64,000 nt of DNA from Peribacillus sp. FSL P2-0133 (GCF_037975445.1 NZ_CP150254.1:4586001-4650000), one strand, 5' to 3'; numbered from the stretch's first letter, positions 17,679 to 26,792 are shown. Notes: generated by a model from the letters alone, not told the origin. A program made the numbers and translations.

Positions 17679-18551
17679 TCACTTTGTCAAAACGGGGATC
17701 CATATTTCACTTCTAAATGTTGGTGAGGTTATATCTTTATTTTCGTTCCAAAGGATTTCCGGTCCTTCCCTTTGTTCATAGTTAGAGGATGGAAACCATT
17801 CGGAATAAATACGTCCCCATACATTTTGCAGTGTTTCAGGAAAGGGACCTACCGCTTCGAATACTGCCCATGTAGATGCATCAACTTCAAGCTGTGTTAA
17901 GTTATCTGGACATTCCCTCGTTGTCGCTGCGCCGATATAATGGTCAAGCTCCCCTTTTTCCTCCAACCGGCCTTCGGAAAAATTCGCAGATGCACTAAGC
18001 AGCCCCAATGGCTCGACATTCGATAGGTTTTTAAGTTCATTTATCGTTTTCTCGTCTAAACTTTTCCACATAGATGCAATCTCTGGATTAACCCCGTTAA
18101 AAATGATTGGTACTCTTTTTTTAATTCCAATAATGTGAAATGCCTCTTTTTCTTCAATTCGATAGTTCATTTCACTGCCTCCTTTAATGGATAATTGGAA
18201 GGACATTGGTGGATAGGCTTTAAGTGAATGGCCGTTACTTCTCGCTTCTGATGGTGTGATACCATGCAAATGTTGAAACGCTCTTGCAAAAGAGTCAGGT
18301 GAGCTGTATCCGTACTTTATCGCTATATCAATGACCTTTATGCTGTTACCCTTTAGCTCAAACGCTGCAAGTGTAAGTCGTCTTCGGCGGATATACTCGG
18401 ATAGTGAAATACCTGCAAGGAAGGAAAACATCCTTTTAAAATGATATTCCGAGCAATAAGCTAGCCTTGCAACTTCTTTAAAGTCAATTTCGTTCGTAAG
18501 ATTTTCTTCAATGAATTTAATGGCACCATTCATATTTTTTAGCAAATCCAT
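17679..18551 (-). CDS. AraC-family regulator with GyrI-like effector-binding domain
   Basis: 290 residues. The first 110 form an AraC DNA-binding domain with two helix-turn-helices ([19 protein letters not shown] and [19 protein letters not shown]). Residues about 125-290 form an effector-binding domain of the GyrI/BmrR-C type ([45 protein letters not shown]). B. subtilis YdeE has this layout. Such proteins bind small cationic compounds and control transport or detoxification genes; the target here is unknown. No gene is clearly co-transcribed. Confidence 0.88.
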   Translation of the reverse strand: MDLLKNMNGAIKFIEENLTNEIDFKEVARLAYCSEYHFKRMFSFLAGISLSEYIRRRRLTLAAFELKGNSIKVIDIAIKYGYSSPDSFARAFQHLHGITPSEARSNGHSLKAYPPMSFQLSIKGGSEMNYRIEEKEAFHIIGIKKRVPIIFNGVNPEIASMWKSLDEKTINELKNLSNVEPLGLLSASANFSEGRLEEKGELDHYIGAATTRECPDNLTQLEVDASTWAVFEAVGPFPETLQNVWGRIYSEWFPSSNYEQREGPEILWNENKDITSPTFRSEIWIPVLTK

Positions 18552-18669
18552 TCAATGACCTCCTTATATCAAAAGAATAGCAGGAATTTAAACGAATCAT
18601 CCGACATTCTGTGCACGATTATGCAGGGTCTAATCCCTTTCGCACCCGCTAATGAGAATAACCTTTTTG

Positions 18670-19116
18670 TTAAAATGGAGATTTACTGACTTTTTGCATA
18701 AATAGCTCTGGATTATCGATCTGATTAAAACCGTATTTTTTATATAATGAATGTGCATCATTAGTTGCTAGCATAAACCTGCGGACCCCTTCCAGTTCAG
18801 AATGGTTGGTGATGACATCCATTAACCATTTTGATAATCCTAATTTACGATAGTCAGGTAATATAAACACATCGCAAAGGTATGCATGTGTTGCTAAATC
18901 TGTTATTACCCTTGCAAATCCAACTTGTTCACTACCTTCATTACCTAATTCACCTTTATAAACCCCAAAACATAAGGTCGTATTTTCAATTGACTTTATT
19001 ACTGTTTCCTTTGGTATTCCCTTTGACCAGTAAGCTTCTTGATTCAAAAAATTATGTATTAAATCTACATCCAAATACTTTTTATTAGTAGAAATCGCAA
19101 AACCTTTAATATTCAT
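18670..19116 (-). CDS. GNAT-family N-acetyltransferase
   Basis: 148 residues with VGFARVITDLATHAYLCDVF (beta4/5), the acetyl-CoA-binding FILPDYRKLGLSKWLMDVI and a late LATNDAHSLYKKYGF motif, the usual order for this small GNAT subgroup. The substrate is unknown. ATG 19116 follows TAGGGGGATG. It stands alone. Confidence 0.88.
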   Translation of the reverse strand: MNIKGFAISTNKKYLDVDLIHNFLNQEAYWSKGIPKETVIKSIENTTLCFGVYKGELGNEGSEQVGFARVITDLATHAYLCDVFILPDYRKLGLSKWLMDVITNHSELEGVRRFMLATNDAHSLYKKYGFNQIDNPELFMQKVSKSPF

Positions 19117-19369
19117 TTTTACATCCCCCTAAAACTTTTTTAATTTTCTGTAATTATATCAAACCACTGATTTTAATCTTTTGAACTAGCTTGCCACGTT
19201 AGTCTAAATGATTATAAGCTGTCTTAAATATAACTTGACCTTCAGCTGACGCCCAGTTAATTAAGTAAGTGTGTAAGGGATTCTTGGAAGAATTTTAATT
19301 ACAACAAGTATATCTAAGTAATTCGGAACAAATATTATACATGTTGCAAATTCAAAGGAGGTGGCTAAA

Positions 19370-19549
19370 ATGAACGCACAACGAGCAGAAGAAATTGCTT
19401 CTTCACCAAATATGGTTAATGTAACCTATAATGAGGAAAGTATCTACATTGAGCATGTGGATGAACAAAATGGAATAGCTACAATCCATCCCCTTGATGA
19501 TCCAAATAAAAAACAAAGTGTTTCTGTAACCAGCTTACAGGAACAGTAA
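19370..19549 (+). CDS. sspH: Small acid-soluble spore protein H type (SspH)
   Basis: 59 residues from ATG 19370, seven bases after AAAGGAGGTG; a GTG at 19361 lies within the ribosome site. The sequence MNAQRAEEIASSPNMVNVTY and the closing HPLDDPNKKQSVSVTSLQEQ match the SspH family. SspH is made in the forespore under sigma-F/G and is a minor spore core protein. A weak sigma-G-like pair (AGTATA near 19310, ATATTA near 19332) precedes it. Confidence 0.88.
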   Translation: MNAQRAEEIASSPNMVNVTYNEESIYIEHVDEQNGIATIHPLDDPNKKQSVSVTSLQEQ

Positions 19550-19561
19550 TTCCCTCGATTC

Positions 19562-19600
19562 AATAATAAACCTCCACTTTCGGGTGGTGGTTTATTGTTC
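19562..19600 (+). terminator. Terminator of sspH
   Basis: AATAATAAACCTCCAC pairs with GTGGTGGTTTATTGTT around a TTTCGG loop, 12 bases past the stop. The stem reads similarly on both strands. Frames across 19560-19754 look spurious. Confidence 0.8.
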
Positions 19601-19812
19601 GATTAAGTTCAATTACCATTTTCTTTAACAATCTATCCCCTTGTTGAATATCCTGCCCCGTTAGTTCCATAAAAAGAGGCTTTTGCAACAACCCTTGTCC
19701 ATCCAGAAACATAACAAAAAAAGCCAACATCATTTGTTGACTTGAATTCCACAACCTGCCCTTTCAAAAACGAATTTCGATAGGCTAAGCAATCTTTTAA
19801 TAGTATTACTAA

Positions 19813-20325
19813 TTACTTATATATTTCATTTTCCAATATAATCACTTTTTCCCCATTCGCTGCTTTCCCTATTTGTTTCGTATTTTCAACCAACCGAAAA
19901 ATATTATCACAGCATTGTTTGGCACCTATAAGCAATAATGGTACACCTATAAAATCAATTTTTAATGCTCTTGATAAATATCCCCCTATAGACATAGCAA
20001 TAGGTACAGTTGGGGATGTATTGGAGAATACTATTTTTTCGTTAAAATGAAATTTTTCTTCTAGTAGTAAAGTCAATTCTTTTAATGCTGGAACCACAAG
20101 TTTGTCTCTTTTATGTCCAATTGTATAAACTGAGTTGCCCTCTTCATCGGTCCCGCGAAAAATTAGCTTTCCAGCATCTTCTTTCGTAAATTTATTAAAA
20201 TATTTTACATTTAATATTTCTTCCGAAGTTAATTTTCTTTCCGATTGAGGTAATTGTTTTAAATGATATGCGGCAGCCAAAGACGTGGTATGTGTTCCCC
20301 CATAATCATTATAGATATACATCAT
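19813..20325 (-). CDS. DUF3189 family protein
   Basis: About 170 residues. MMYIYNDYGGTHTTSLAAAY at the start and the RKLTSEEILNVKYFNK and GHKRDKLVVPALKELTLLL stretches match the Bacillus DUF3189 family as I recall it. The G-G-T-H-T-T loop near the N-terminus looks like a nucleotide or phosphate-binding turn, but no function is established. The frame is open upstream to 20382, but family members begin at this point; the ribosome site (AGGGATGA) is weak. Confidence 0.75.
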   Translation of the reverse strand: MMYIYNDYGGTHTTSLAAAYHLKQLPQSERKLTSEEILNVKYFNKFTKEDAGKLIFRGTDEEGNSVYTIGHKRDKLVVPALKELTLLLEEKFHFNEKIVFSNTSPTVPIAMSIGGYLSRALKIDFIGVPLLLIGAKQCCDNIFRLVENTKQIGKAANGEKVIILENEIYK

Positions 20326-20442
20326 GAAATCATCCCTAATAGTTTTATTTAACACTATTATGGTCATATACTCCATTTCCAATTCGGTTGCGGTACCTCT
20401 ATAAGAATATTCCTGTCCTGGGATTATAGTGGCCTAAATCAT

Positions 20443-20490
20443 AAAAATAAGAGTACACCTATTTGTCATGAATGATAAGTGCACTCTATT
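20443..20490 (-). terminator. Terminator of the D-Ala-D-Ala carboxypeptidase gene
   Basis: On the minus strand AGAGTGCACTTAT pairs with ATAGGTGTACTCT, followed by TATTTTTATG. Confidence 0.82.
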
Positions 20491-20518
20491 ATTGTTTTAA
20501 TTATTTATAAGCTCCCCT

Positions 20519-21694
20519 TTAGTTTCCGGGGTATGTATAAGCAACAACGCCTCTGATTCCATGCGGAGATTTTTTTAGTAAAAATGACGAAGCCTCTCTA
20601 TCCTTGAGATGAGACATAAAATTTAGTAGCTCATCATCGATTGTTTCTTGTTTAATCGAGGCAGGCAATACTGTGTTCCTGACATCAGCGACCGTTTTAA
20701 GGTCAAAGGATTCTATTGCTTCCCCTTGTTGGTTCATGATTGAGAGAATTCCATCATTACTCGTTTTTAGACTAGGTTCATCACTAATTAAATGAGTATA
20801 GTATAAGTCTTCGTTCAGCATGTAGGAATGAGAGTAGTCCGCTGAATAAAGTTTGCTTTTTTTATCAATTTTACCTGATTTAAAGTTTTCAAAACCATAG
20901 TTGAATAAAAGCTCAGTATCAGAGTAGGCAACCTTGTCCGAAGGGGCTTTCAGAGTGACGGCAATCAAGTCCTGTTCTCCCCTAGTGGCAGTGGAAATCA
21001 GGGTGTAACCGGATTTACTGACGAAACCCGTTTTCCCGCCGGTTATTCCCTTATAGGGGAGTTCGCCTTTTAACATTTTATGATGGGTAACTAGAGTTGT
21101 GTCCCATGTTTCCACTTCCCATGGTAACTCCTTCTTTCCAAAATACTCACGGAAAGTTTCATTTTTCATTGCATATTGGGTAATTTTCGCAAGGTCACTG
21201 GCTGTCGTTACATGGTCTTTGTCAAATAATCCATGGGGGTTCGTAAAATGAGTATCGGTGACGTTTACTTCTTTTCTTAAAAACTCATTCAAATCTTCCA
21301 TGAATAGTTTTTCACTACCAGACATGTGCTCGGCAATTGCGATGGCTGCATCATTTCCGGAGTTGATTAGCATTCCTGCAATTAATTTGGAAAGCTCTAT
21401 TTCCTCCCCAGGTTCAATAAATACCGAAGAACCGTCTGCCTCCGCTGCTTTTTTGCTTATCGTCACCAGTTCGTCCTGATCCCCGTGTTCTATAGCATAT
21501 ATAGCAGTGGCAACTTTCGTTAGACTGGCTGGATACATACTTTTATCCATATTTTTTTCGTATAATACATTCCCACTTTTCGCATCAATAATGATCCCTG
21601 CTTCACTATTGAGAGGTAAGTCAGATTCTGCACTTACAGTCGTAGAGGCGAAGGGGATTAAAGCCAAGATGAAGATGAAGAAAAACTTTTTCAT
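20519..21694 (-). CDS. D-alanyl-D-alanine carboxypeptidase (S11 family, DacF/DacC type)
   Basis: 391 residues with a signal peptide (residues 1-22, ending VSA-ES). The serine penicillin-binding motifs are in place: SLTK (57-60), SGN (112-114) and KTG (221-223). It is exported and trims the terminal D-Ala of peptidoglycan stem peptides, limiting cross-linking. The C-terminal region (about 280-391) is the usual PBP5-like extension; I do not see an obvious membrane-anchoring helix at the end. ATG 21694 follows AAAGGAGAGG. Confidence 0.92.
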   Translation of the reverse strand: MKKFFFIFILALIPFASTTVSAESDLPLNSEAGIIIDAKSGNVLYEKNMDKSMYPASLTKVATAIYAIEHGDQDELVTISKKAAEADGSSVFIEPGEEIELSKLIAGMLINSGNDAAIAIAEHMSGSEKLFMEDLNEFLRKEVNVTDTHFTNPHGLFDKDHVTTASDLAKITQYAMKNETFREYFGKKELPWEVETWDTTLVTHHKMLKGELPYKGITGGKTGFVSKSGYTLISTATRGEQDLIAVTLKAPSDKVAYSDTELLFNYGFENFKSGKIDKKSKLYSADYSHSYMLNEDLYYTHLISDEPSLKTSNDGILSIMNQQGEAIESFDLKTVADVRNTVLPASIKQETIDDELLNFMSHLKDREASSFLLKKSPHGIRGVVAYTYPGN

Positions 21695-21953
21695 ATGCCT
21701 CTCCTTTAATGATAGTAAAATTCTATATAGTCATAATAAAATAAATCTGAAAGTTAAAAGATGTTTTATTGAAAGTGAAATACAAAAGTAATTCCCCTTT
21801 AATAATTTTGGAAACATTTCGGTTAATGACCTTCATTTTCTTTCCTGAAATAACTTTATAAGGGTCGTAACCCTTTTAGTGGAGCCTCCATTTAATCCCC
21901 TTTAAATAGATTTTCTTGTAAATTACTAAATATCTTGGCAATTTCTTTTCATG

Positions 21954-21980
21954 AAAAAAACCCTTCAAACTGAAGGGCTC
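21954..21980 (-). terminator. Terminator hairpin downstream of the acyltransferase gene
   Basis: On the minus strand CCCTTCAGTTTGAAGGG is followed by TTTTTTTC. A nearly identical hairpin without the T tract lies at 22219-22238, and the repeat element sits between them, as if it had inserted into or duplicated the terminator. Confidence 0.75.
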
Positions 21981-21985
21981 TGGCT

Positions 21986-22212
21986 GTAGACAAACTCGCT
22001 AAAGAACAAGTTTGTCTCGATTTTTATTTAGGTTTATAAAACCTCGAACGGATTGGAACGTAGGGCACTCGCTTTCCGCGGGCGGTCCGGGAGCCTCCTC
22101 GACGCTTTGCGCCTGTGGGGTCTCCCTTTGACGCGCTTTTCCCGCAGGAGTCTCGTACCTTCCGTTCCAATCAACTTTGTTTTGAAATATTGATAAAACC
22201 CCTTTTGTCTAC
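21986..22212. repeat. Repeat element with inverted ends, containing an R1 copy
   Basis: GTAGACAAA (21986-21994) and TTTGTCTAC (22204-22212) are inverted ends of a 227-bp element. Inside are a hairpin ACAAACTCG/CAAGTTTGT with a T tract (to about 22025) and an inverted R1 module (22050-22175) with its own ends GGATTGGAACG and CGTTCCAATC. The element is flanked by near-identical AACCCTTCAAACTGA sequences (21959 and 22219). No gene is present in 21695-22265. Confidence 0.65.
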
Positions 22213-22265
22213 TAACTCAACCCTTCAAACTGAGGGTTATTTACTTTATAGGTGTTAAGATTCTG

Positions 22266-23237
22266 TTATGTTTTCATTTTCATTCCTAATAACATACATT
22301 CCACTTTTACAATCGGCTTTCTTGATAATATAAATATAATAGTTACAGATATGACTAATAAAACATAATATTGGCCACTTTCTTTGATCCAATCATAAAT
22401 AAATGAGTTATAAACATATTCCAGAATAAACATATGAAAAAGATAAATAACCAATGTAATGGATCCTAATTCAGTAAAAAATGTATGCTTTTTAGGAACA
22501 ATACAAAGAAAACAATAAGTTGCTGCTCCCATGATTAAATAAACGATCAACTTATATATAAAACCGAGGGCAATGGAACCTTCCATTAATTCCTTATAAC
22601 TTAAACGACCATAAAACCATTCCCTCCAAGTCATTTCACCATAGAAATAAATACCGGTAAAGATTAACCCTAGTACAACCCAGCCGATTAGGGCATTACT
22701 TTTCTTTTTAACCCATTCAAAATGATCTTTTTCTAAAAAATGTCCAATTAAAAAGAAAGGAAAGAAAAAGAACGTTCTCGACAAACTTAACCATTCATTA
22801 ACTTCACCCATGTAACCAATTATTAGAGATACAATTATCGAAAAAATGATTCCATATTTCCTGGAGGAAAATATAAACAATAATATATTCCAAAAGAATA
22901 AGCTTATTAAGAACCATAAGGCCCACCTTGGAGTCAAAATGGTGAATTCAATTGGTTCATCAAATAACTTCTGATAATAGAAGGTATAAATCACCTGGAA
23001 TAGTACATAGGGAATTAATATTTTCTTTATTAGCACCCAGAGGTCCTTTTTACTTTTTATCTTTCTTGAAAAATAGCCGGATACTAAAATAAAAGCTGGC
23101 ATATGGAATGAAAAAACAAACAAATAAATAGTTAAAATCCATTCGTTTTCTTCTACCATTCGAGCTAATGTGTGTCCCAAAACCACTAGTACGATTAAAA
23201 CAGCTTTCGCATTATCAAAATAAGGATCACGTTTCAT
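22266..23237 (-). CDS. Membrane acyltransferase (acyltransferase-3 family)
   Basis: 323 residues with about ten membrane helices. It opens with YFDNAKAVLIVLVVLGH, where the His after VVLG is the conserved residue of the acyltransferase-3 family (OafA/OpgC-like), followed by FVFSFHMPAFILVSGYF. Such proteins move acyl groups across the membrane to surface sugars or peptidoglycan. The substrate is unknown and no polysaccharide genes are nearby. ATG 23237 lies next to GAGGTAGG. Confidence 0.87.
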   Translation of the reverse strand: MKRDPYFDNAKAVLIVLVVLGHTLARMVEENEWILTIYLFVFSFHMPAFILVSGYFSRKIKSKKDLWVLIKKILIPYVLFQVIYTFYYQKLFDEPIEFTILTPRWALWFLISLFFWNILLFIFSSRKYGIIFSIIVSLIIGYMGEVNEWLSLSRTFFFFPFFLIGHFLEKDHFEWVKKKSNALIGWVVLGLIFTGIYFYGEMTWREWFYGRLSYKELMEGSIALGFIYKLIVYLIMGAATYCFLCIVPKKHTFFTELGSITLVIYLFHMFILEYVYNSFIYDWIKESGQYYVLLVISVTIIFILSRKPIVKVECMLLGMKMKT

Positions 23238-23302
23238 TAAATCCTACCTCCTCTAAAGAAACTGCTCGTTATATCTCCTAATCCTTAATTATGCTTTGAA
23301 TT

Positions 23303-23346
23303 TAAAAAACCGGCTTTCCTCTAAAAAAGGATTGCCGGCTTTTTTA
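23303..23346. terminator. Terminator-like hairpin upstream of the acyltransferase
   Basis: AAACCGGCTTTCC pairs with GGATTGCCGGCTT and has T or A runs on both sides. It lies between the divergently read acyltransferase and DCC genes, so it is not an obvious end of either; it may end transcription of a lost gene. The rest of 23347-23590 shows nothing recognisable. Confidence 0.55.
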
Positions 23347-23613
23347 CTAAAGGAAATTCATTGGAGTAACTACCATATCATAGCTTGTTTACAGTATAGT
23401 TAATGGAAAATAACAGTTTGATAACAGAGACTTAAACCAGCCAATCGCTGCCTTCTTATGGCACACGCACCCGTTTAGTGACTTGCCGAAACGAACAATC
23501 ACTTCCAAAATTTCGTAACTCCAAGCAGTTCCATACGTTTTCGCCTTACCAAAACGGGTAGTGTATTATAGAAGCATGAGTATGATAAACGTCTCTCTAT
23601 AGGAGGAATGTTC

Positions 23614-24006
23614 ATGAATCCGGTCATTTTATTTGATGGTGAATGCAACTTTTGCGATTCGAGTGTCCAGTTCATCATAAAGCGGGACCCGCAGGAGCTT
23701 TTTCATTACGCTTCACTTCAAAGTGAGGCGGGACAAGAGTTGCTGAAGAAGTATGATGTTCCTGCAGATATAGATAGCATGGTGCTGATCGAAAGGGATA
23801 AGGCCTACTATAAATCGTCTGCAGCCTTGAGGATTTGCCGCCGCTTACAAGGGGCCTGGAAATTGCTTTACGGTTTCATCATCGTTCCAAGCTTCATCCG
23901 GAACTTCGTTTATGATTTCATTGCCAGGAATCGTTACAAATGGTTCGGAAAGAAAGAAGAAAGCTGTATGCTGCCGTCGCCAAGTGTTCGAAAGCGATTT
24001 CTATAA
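23614..24006 (+). CDS. DCC-family thiol-disulfide oxidoreductase (YuxK-like, DUF393)
   Basis: 130 residues from ATG 23614; an ATG at 23608 is too close to the GGAGG. The defining DGECNFCD motif is at about residues 8-15, giving the DxxCxxC pair, and LRICRRLQGAWKLL with RNRYKWFG follows, all typical of the family. These proteins are predicted thioredoxin-like oxidoreductases with no firm substrate. Single gene with a strong terminator after it. Confidence 0.9.
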   Translation: MNPVILFDGECNFCDSSVQFIIKRDPQELFHYASLQSEAGQELLKKYDVPADIDSMVLIERDKAYYKSSAALRICRRLQGAWKLLYGFIIVPSFIRNFVYDFIARNRYKWFGKKEESCMLPSPSVRKRFL

Positions 24007-24017
24007 AAAGATCTCAT

Positions 24018-24066
24018 CAACAAGCAAAAAGGACTTCAAGTATTCGAGGTCCTTTTTGTTTGTTGT
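24018..24066 (+). terminator. Terminator of the DCC-family gene
   Basis: AACAAGCAAAAAGGACTTC pairs with GAGGTCCTTTTTGTTTGTT, 15 bases past the stop. The distal arm itself supplies the T tract. Confidence 0.85.
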
Positions 24067-24117
24067 ATTAGAAATGTTCAAAAATAGGACGATAAGCTAT
24101 CTTGGCTTTTCGTCCTT

Positions 24118-25455
24118 TCATTGTGTAAATGTAGAGTATCTCCATAAATGGTTGGCCATTGGATGCGCCATCATTTCGAGCCCTTTGTTTTCCGCTAGGT
24201 GCAAGGGTTCCCAGTTTTGTTCATCTGCCTCCTTTAGGTAGACTTCGTGATGCGGTGCCTGATCATGATAGCCGGCTATATTGATTTCGCCATTTCGGTA
24301 AAAGGTCCCGATCACTTTATAATCAACGGCAGGAGAAATGATGATTGGGTTGCCTACAGAGTGTGTCAGCTGAATCGTTGTTTTCTCATGATTTGATAAT
24401 ACATGCTTCACTACAATGTCTTCATCCGAGGCCACTCCTTCTTCGAGGAAATCCCCATCATGATTGTAGGCCTCGCTTTTCCCGACTGCTTTGGTAAATT
24501 CAATCTCAGCTTCACTTTCCTTTTCGTGAATGTACACATCGACCCTAGTCCTGTATCGGGGTGATTCAGGATCATACCCGCGGTTGTCTCCTTTAAAATA
24601 GGGAACCTTTGAGGCAATATTGGGGTTTTTCAGCCACTCTTCCGGTAGAAAGGTGGAATAGCGCAGCTGCCAATTTTTTTTCTTTTTACCTTCCACATCG
24701 TTTTCAACTGACCGCAAAAGCTGTTTTACAGGTCCTATCTTTTTCGTATTCGTTATTTCCTCGATCGCTGCCTGTGCTTGGGATGATCCTTTTTTTACGG
24801 CTCCGACAATACTCGCTACAAGGGATTTCACGGCATAGGACTCCTGCTCTGAACGCGGAAGGGGCCGCTTTGCTTTAATGGTATATGTGTATTCCTGATC
24901 CTCACTAATACTCCGATCACTGAAGGAACATCCACCCACTTTCCCAATAGCCACTCCATTTCGGTAAACCCGATACTCTTTTATTCCCTTGATGGGCTCC
25001 CATTCCAGGCTGGCTTGGCCTTTTGCGACAATCGTGGTGAATACCAAATCCAAAAGGATATTATCCTCTTTTTTATTCTCGGCGGTCGTTGATGTCTGTA
25101 TTTTCATCCTGTTCACTGACTGTTCCTTTTCATTCAAGCTATCTATCGAGTACGTATAGATGGTTCCTGGAGTCAGTCCCTGATCTGCCATCCTTGGCTC
25201 CGGGCCGCTGTAAATCAGCTCTTTCCCCCTAAATACCCGAAAGAAACCACCTTCATCAGGCCAAATAAGCTTAATGGAATCTTCTTTCCGTTCGATCTTA
25301 CACATCAATGAAGCCGTTTTGAATACCGCTTGATGCTTCCTCTTATTCGAAATGAGATAAGCGATGCCCGCAAGACCAAGAGCAAGCAATGAATGCCGTG
25401 CAGTGAATGTAACTCCGCCTACTTTTAAACGGGGAAATGAATAATGGACGATCAA
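24118..25455 (-). CDS. DUF3238 protein with fibronectin type III-like repeats
   Basis: About 445 residues. A hydrophobic stretch near residues 20-36 (SLLALGLAGIAYLIS) suggests one membrane anchor. Two fibronectin III-like modules follow (ending YTYSIDSL and YTYTIKA). The C-terminal half has TFLPEEW, PYFKGDNRGYDPESPRYRTR and a beta-rich tail, which I recall as DUF3238 of Bacillus. No function is known. The GTG and ATG at 25467 and 25464 lie inside the ribosome site AAGAGGTGATG, so TTG 25455 is the likelier start. Confidence 0.72.
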   Translation of the reverse strand: MIVHYSFPRLKVGGVTFTARHSLLALGLAGIAYLISNKRKHQAVFKTASLMCKIERKEDSIKLIWPDEGGFFRVFRGKELIYSGPEPRMADQGLTPGTIYTYSIDSLNEKEQSVNRMKIQTSTTAENKKEDNILLDLVFTTIVAKGQASLEWEPIKGIKEYRVYRNGVAIGKVGGCSFSDRSISEDQEYTYTIKAKRPLPRSEQESYAVKSLVASIVGAVKKGSSQAQAAIEEITNTKKIGPVKQLLRSVENDVEGKKKKNWQLRYSTFLPEEWLKNPNIASKVPYFKGDNRGYDPESPRYRTRVDVYIHEKESEAEIEFTKAVGKSEAYNHDGDFLEEGVASDEDIVVKHVLSNHEKTTIQLTHSVGNPIIISPAVDYKVIGTFYRNGEINIAGYHDQAPHHEVYLKEADEQNWEPLHLAENKGLEMMAHPMANHLWRYSTFTQ

Positions 25456-25558
25456 CTTCTTCATCACCTCTTTCTTTTCTAGGTGTTATTTCTTTACCCA
25501 CTTTAATTTCCAAGCACACCTTGTAATGTGCTGTGAAGGTTATTTCCATTGGGATGGC

Positions 25559-25593
25559 ATAAAAAAACCGAGGGAATGTTTACTTCCCTCGGT
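25559..25593 (-). terminator. Terminator of the KGG-repeat stress gene
   Basis: On the minus strand CCGAGGGAAGT pairs with ATTCCCTCGG, followed by TTTTTTTAT. Confidence 0.9.
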
Positions 25594-25619
25594 CATTTAT
25601 GAGTTTCCTGGATTATATT

Positions 25620-25886
25620 TTAACGGCGGCTTTTTTCCCCGCCTTTGCGTCCTGCTTCTTCACGGCTCATTTTTCCATCATCGGAACCATCTCGTTGATT
25701 GGCCCGTGCCCCTCCGCCTTTTTCGCCGATTTCCTGATAGAATTCCTTATCATGATTTTCGGAAGTGGCCTCTCCGCCTTTTTGCCCAATCTCTTGGAAA
25801 AATTCCTTATCATGTTTTTTTGCTGTCGCTTCCCCGCCTTTGCGGCCAGCTTCTTCCCTGCTCATTTTTTCATTGTTGTTAGTCAT
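25620..25886 (-). CDS. KGG-repeat general stress protein (GsiB-like)
   Basis: 88 residues, very hydrophilic, made of four KGG-type units (SREEAGRKGGEAT, FFQEIGQKGGEAT, FYQEIGEKGGGAR, SREEAGRKGGEKS) joined by HDKEF segments. This is the stress-induced KGG repeat of B. subtilis GsiB, a hydrophilin-like protein thought to protect during desiccation and heat. The sigma-B promoter at 25940-25964 and the strong terminator support a single-gene stress transcript. Confidence 0.93.
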   Translation of the reverse strand: MTNNNEKMSREEAGRKGGEATAKKHDKEFFQEIGQKGGEATSENHDKEFYQEIGEKGGGARANQRDGSDDGKMSREEAGRKGGEKSRR

Positions 25887-25939
25887 TAAAACTCCTCCTT
25901 ATTGTTTGGATTTTTGATGAACTAGCTACAGTTTTATGT

Positions 25940-25964
25940 ATACCCGATAGTTTTGATATGAAAC
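25940..25964 (-). promoter_or_regulatory. Sigma-B promoter of the KGG-repeat gene
   Basis: The minus strand has GTTTCA, 13 bases, GGGTAT; the consensus is GTTTAA-N12-15-GGGTAT. It lies 54 bases before the ATG. This ties the gene to the general stress response, as for gsiB. Confidence 0.82.
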
Positions 25965-25995
25965 TAGCATCTATTAATACTTTTCCATTTCAAAA

Positions 25996-26033
25996 GGAAA
26001 GCATCATGAATGATATCACTCATGATGCTTCCT
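25996..26033 (-). terminator. Terminator of the DUF1659-DUF2922-YvrJ operon
   Basis: On the minus strand GGAAGCATCATGA pairs with TCATGATGCTTTCC, followed by TTTTG. It begins next to the yvrJ-type stop codon. Confidence 0.82.
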
Positions 26034-26036
26034 AAC

Positions 26037-26186
26037 CTACTTGGGAATCCCTTCTCGCAAGCGATCTGGCAGCTCTACAAGGGTTTCATTCAAAGTATCC
26101 AATTTCGTTTCAATCCTATGAAGCAAATAAAGGGTAACAATGATCGGGAACCCAATATCACTGACAAATGGCAGGATTTGATCCAC
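26037..26186 (-). CDS. YvrJ-family small membrane protein
   Basis: 49 residues, started at GTG 26186 after GAGGTGA. The sequence opens (M)DQILPFVSDIGFPIIVTLY and continues LLHRIETKLDTL, one membrane helix then an amphipathic helix, matching the YvrJ family. It is third in an operon after DUF1659 and DUF2922 genes, a trio commonly found together in Bacillaceae. The role is unknown; the layout resembles a tiny holin but I have no further support. Confidence 0.82.
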   Translation of the reverse strand: MDQILPFVSDIGFPIIVTLYLLHRIETKLDTLNETLVELPDRLREGIPK

Positions 26187-26236
26187 TTTTATTCACCTCA
26201 ATTCAAGTTTGTCCAACAAGATGACTCTCCCGTCCG

Positions 26237-26455
26237 TCAGATAAGTTCCACTTCCTCGACATTCCGCTCGACAAGGCGTGCCGCTTTCAAATCGACGAAA
26301 TCCCCGGAAGATGTAACGAACACGTTACCCGCAATGATTTTTTCCATCGCCAGTTTAACCGTGTTTACCTCGACCGGCTCCTTCGGATTATCAACGGAAA
26401 TCGTCGCTGACTTTCCTTCCTCCGTAACGAAAATCAATTCCAGTACTTTAGCCAT
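26237..26455 (-). CDS. DUF2922 family protein
   Basis: 72 residues: KVLELIFVTEEGKSATISVD, then DNPKEPVEVNTVKLAMEKII, ending in FVDLKAARLVERNVEEVEL. This pattern is the Bacillaceae DUF2922 family, usually paired with DUF1659. ATG 26455 follows GGGGGAGGTGA. No function is known. Confidence 0.85.
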   Translation of the reverse strand: MAKVLELIFVTEEGKSATISVDNPKEPVEVNTVKLAMEKIIAGNVFVTSSGDFVDLKAARLVERNVEEVELI

Positions 26456-26492
26456 TTCAAATCACCTCCCCCTCGTACGACATCAAAACCGT

Positions 26493-26711
26493 TTAGCCAA
26501 TCAATGAATACGTATCCACCCGGGTCACTTCACCCATTGGATAATTCTGCACACTTGAGATTGCCACAGCTGACGAAAACAACTGATCCGCCGTTGCCTC
26601 GACCTTGATGTTCGAAAATGCTCTCCGCTTAAAAACGAGAGCCCCTTTTTCATTTAACCCCGTCTCAAAATCGATCCGCAACGTACTTGATACTGGAATC
26701 TGACTTGCCAT
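26493..26711 (-). CDS. DUF1659 family protein
   Basis: 72 residues from ATG 26711, five bases after AGGGGGTGA; a GTG at 26720 overlaps the ribosome site. The sequence STLRIDFETGLNEKGALVFK and YPMGEVTRVDTYSL fits DUF1659. First gene of the DUF1659-DUF2922-YvrJ trio. No function is known. Confidence 0.85.
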   Translation of the reverse strand: MASQIPVSSTLRIDFETGLNEKGALVFKRRAFSNIKVEATADQLFSSAVAISSVQNYPMGEVTRVDTYSLIG

Positions 26712-26792
26712 ATCACTCACCCCCTTTCACACTCTATATAAACTTTTTCAGGGTTAAAGTAGCATGGCCTTGAAATTTTTCAGGAAAACGAA

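Noticed and set aside
26010-26507. 165-residue plus-strand frame
   Set aside because: It is antisense to the YvrJ and DUF2922 genes, which have good ribosome sites and family matches.
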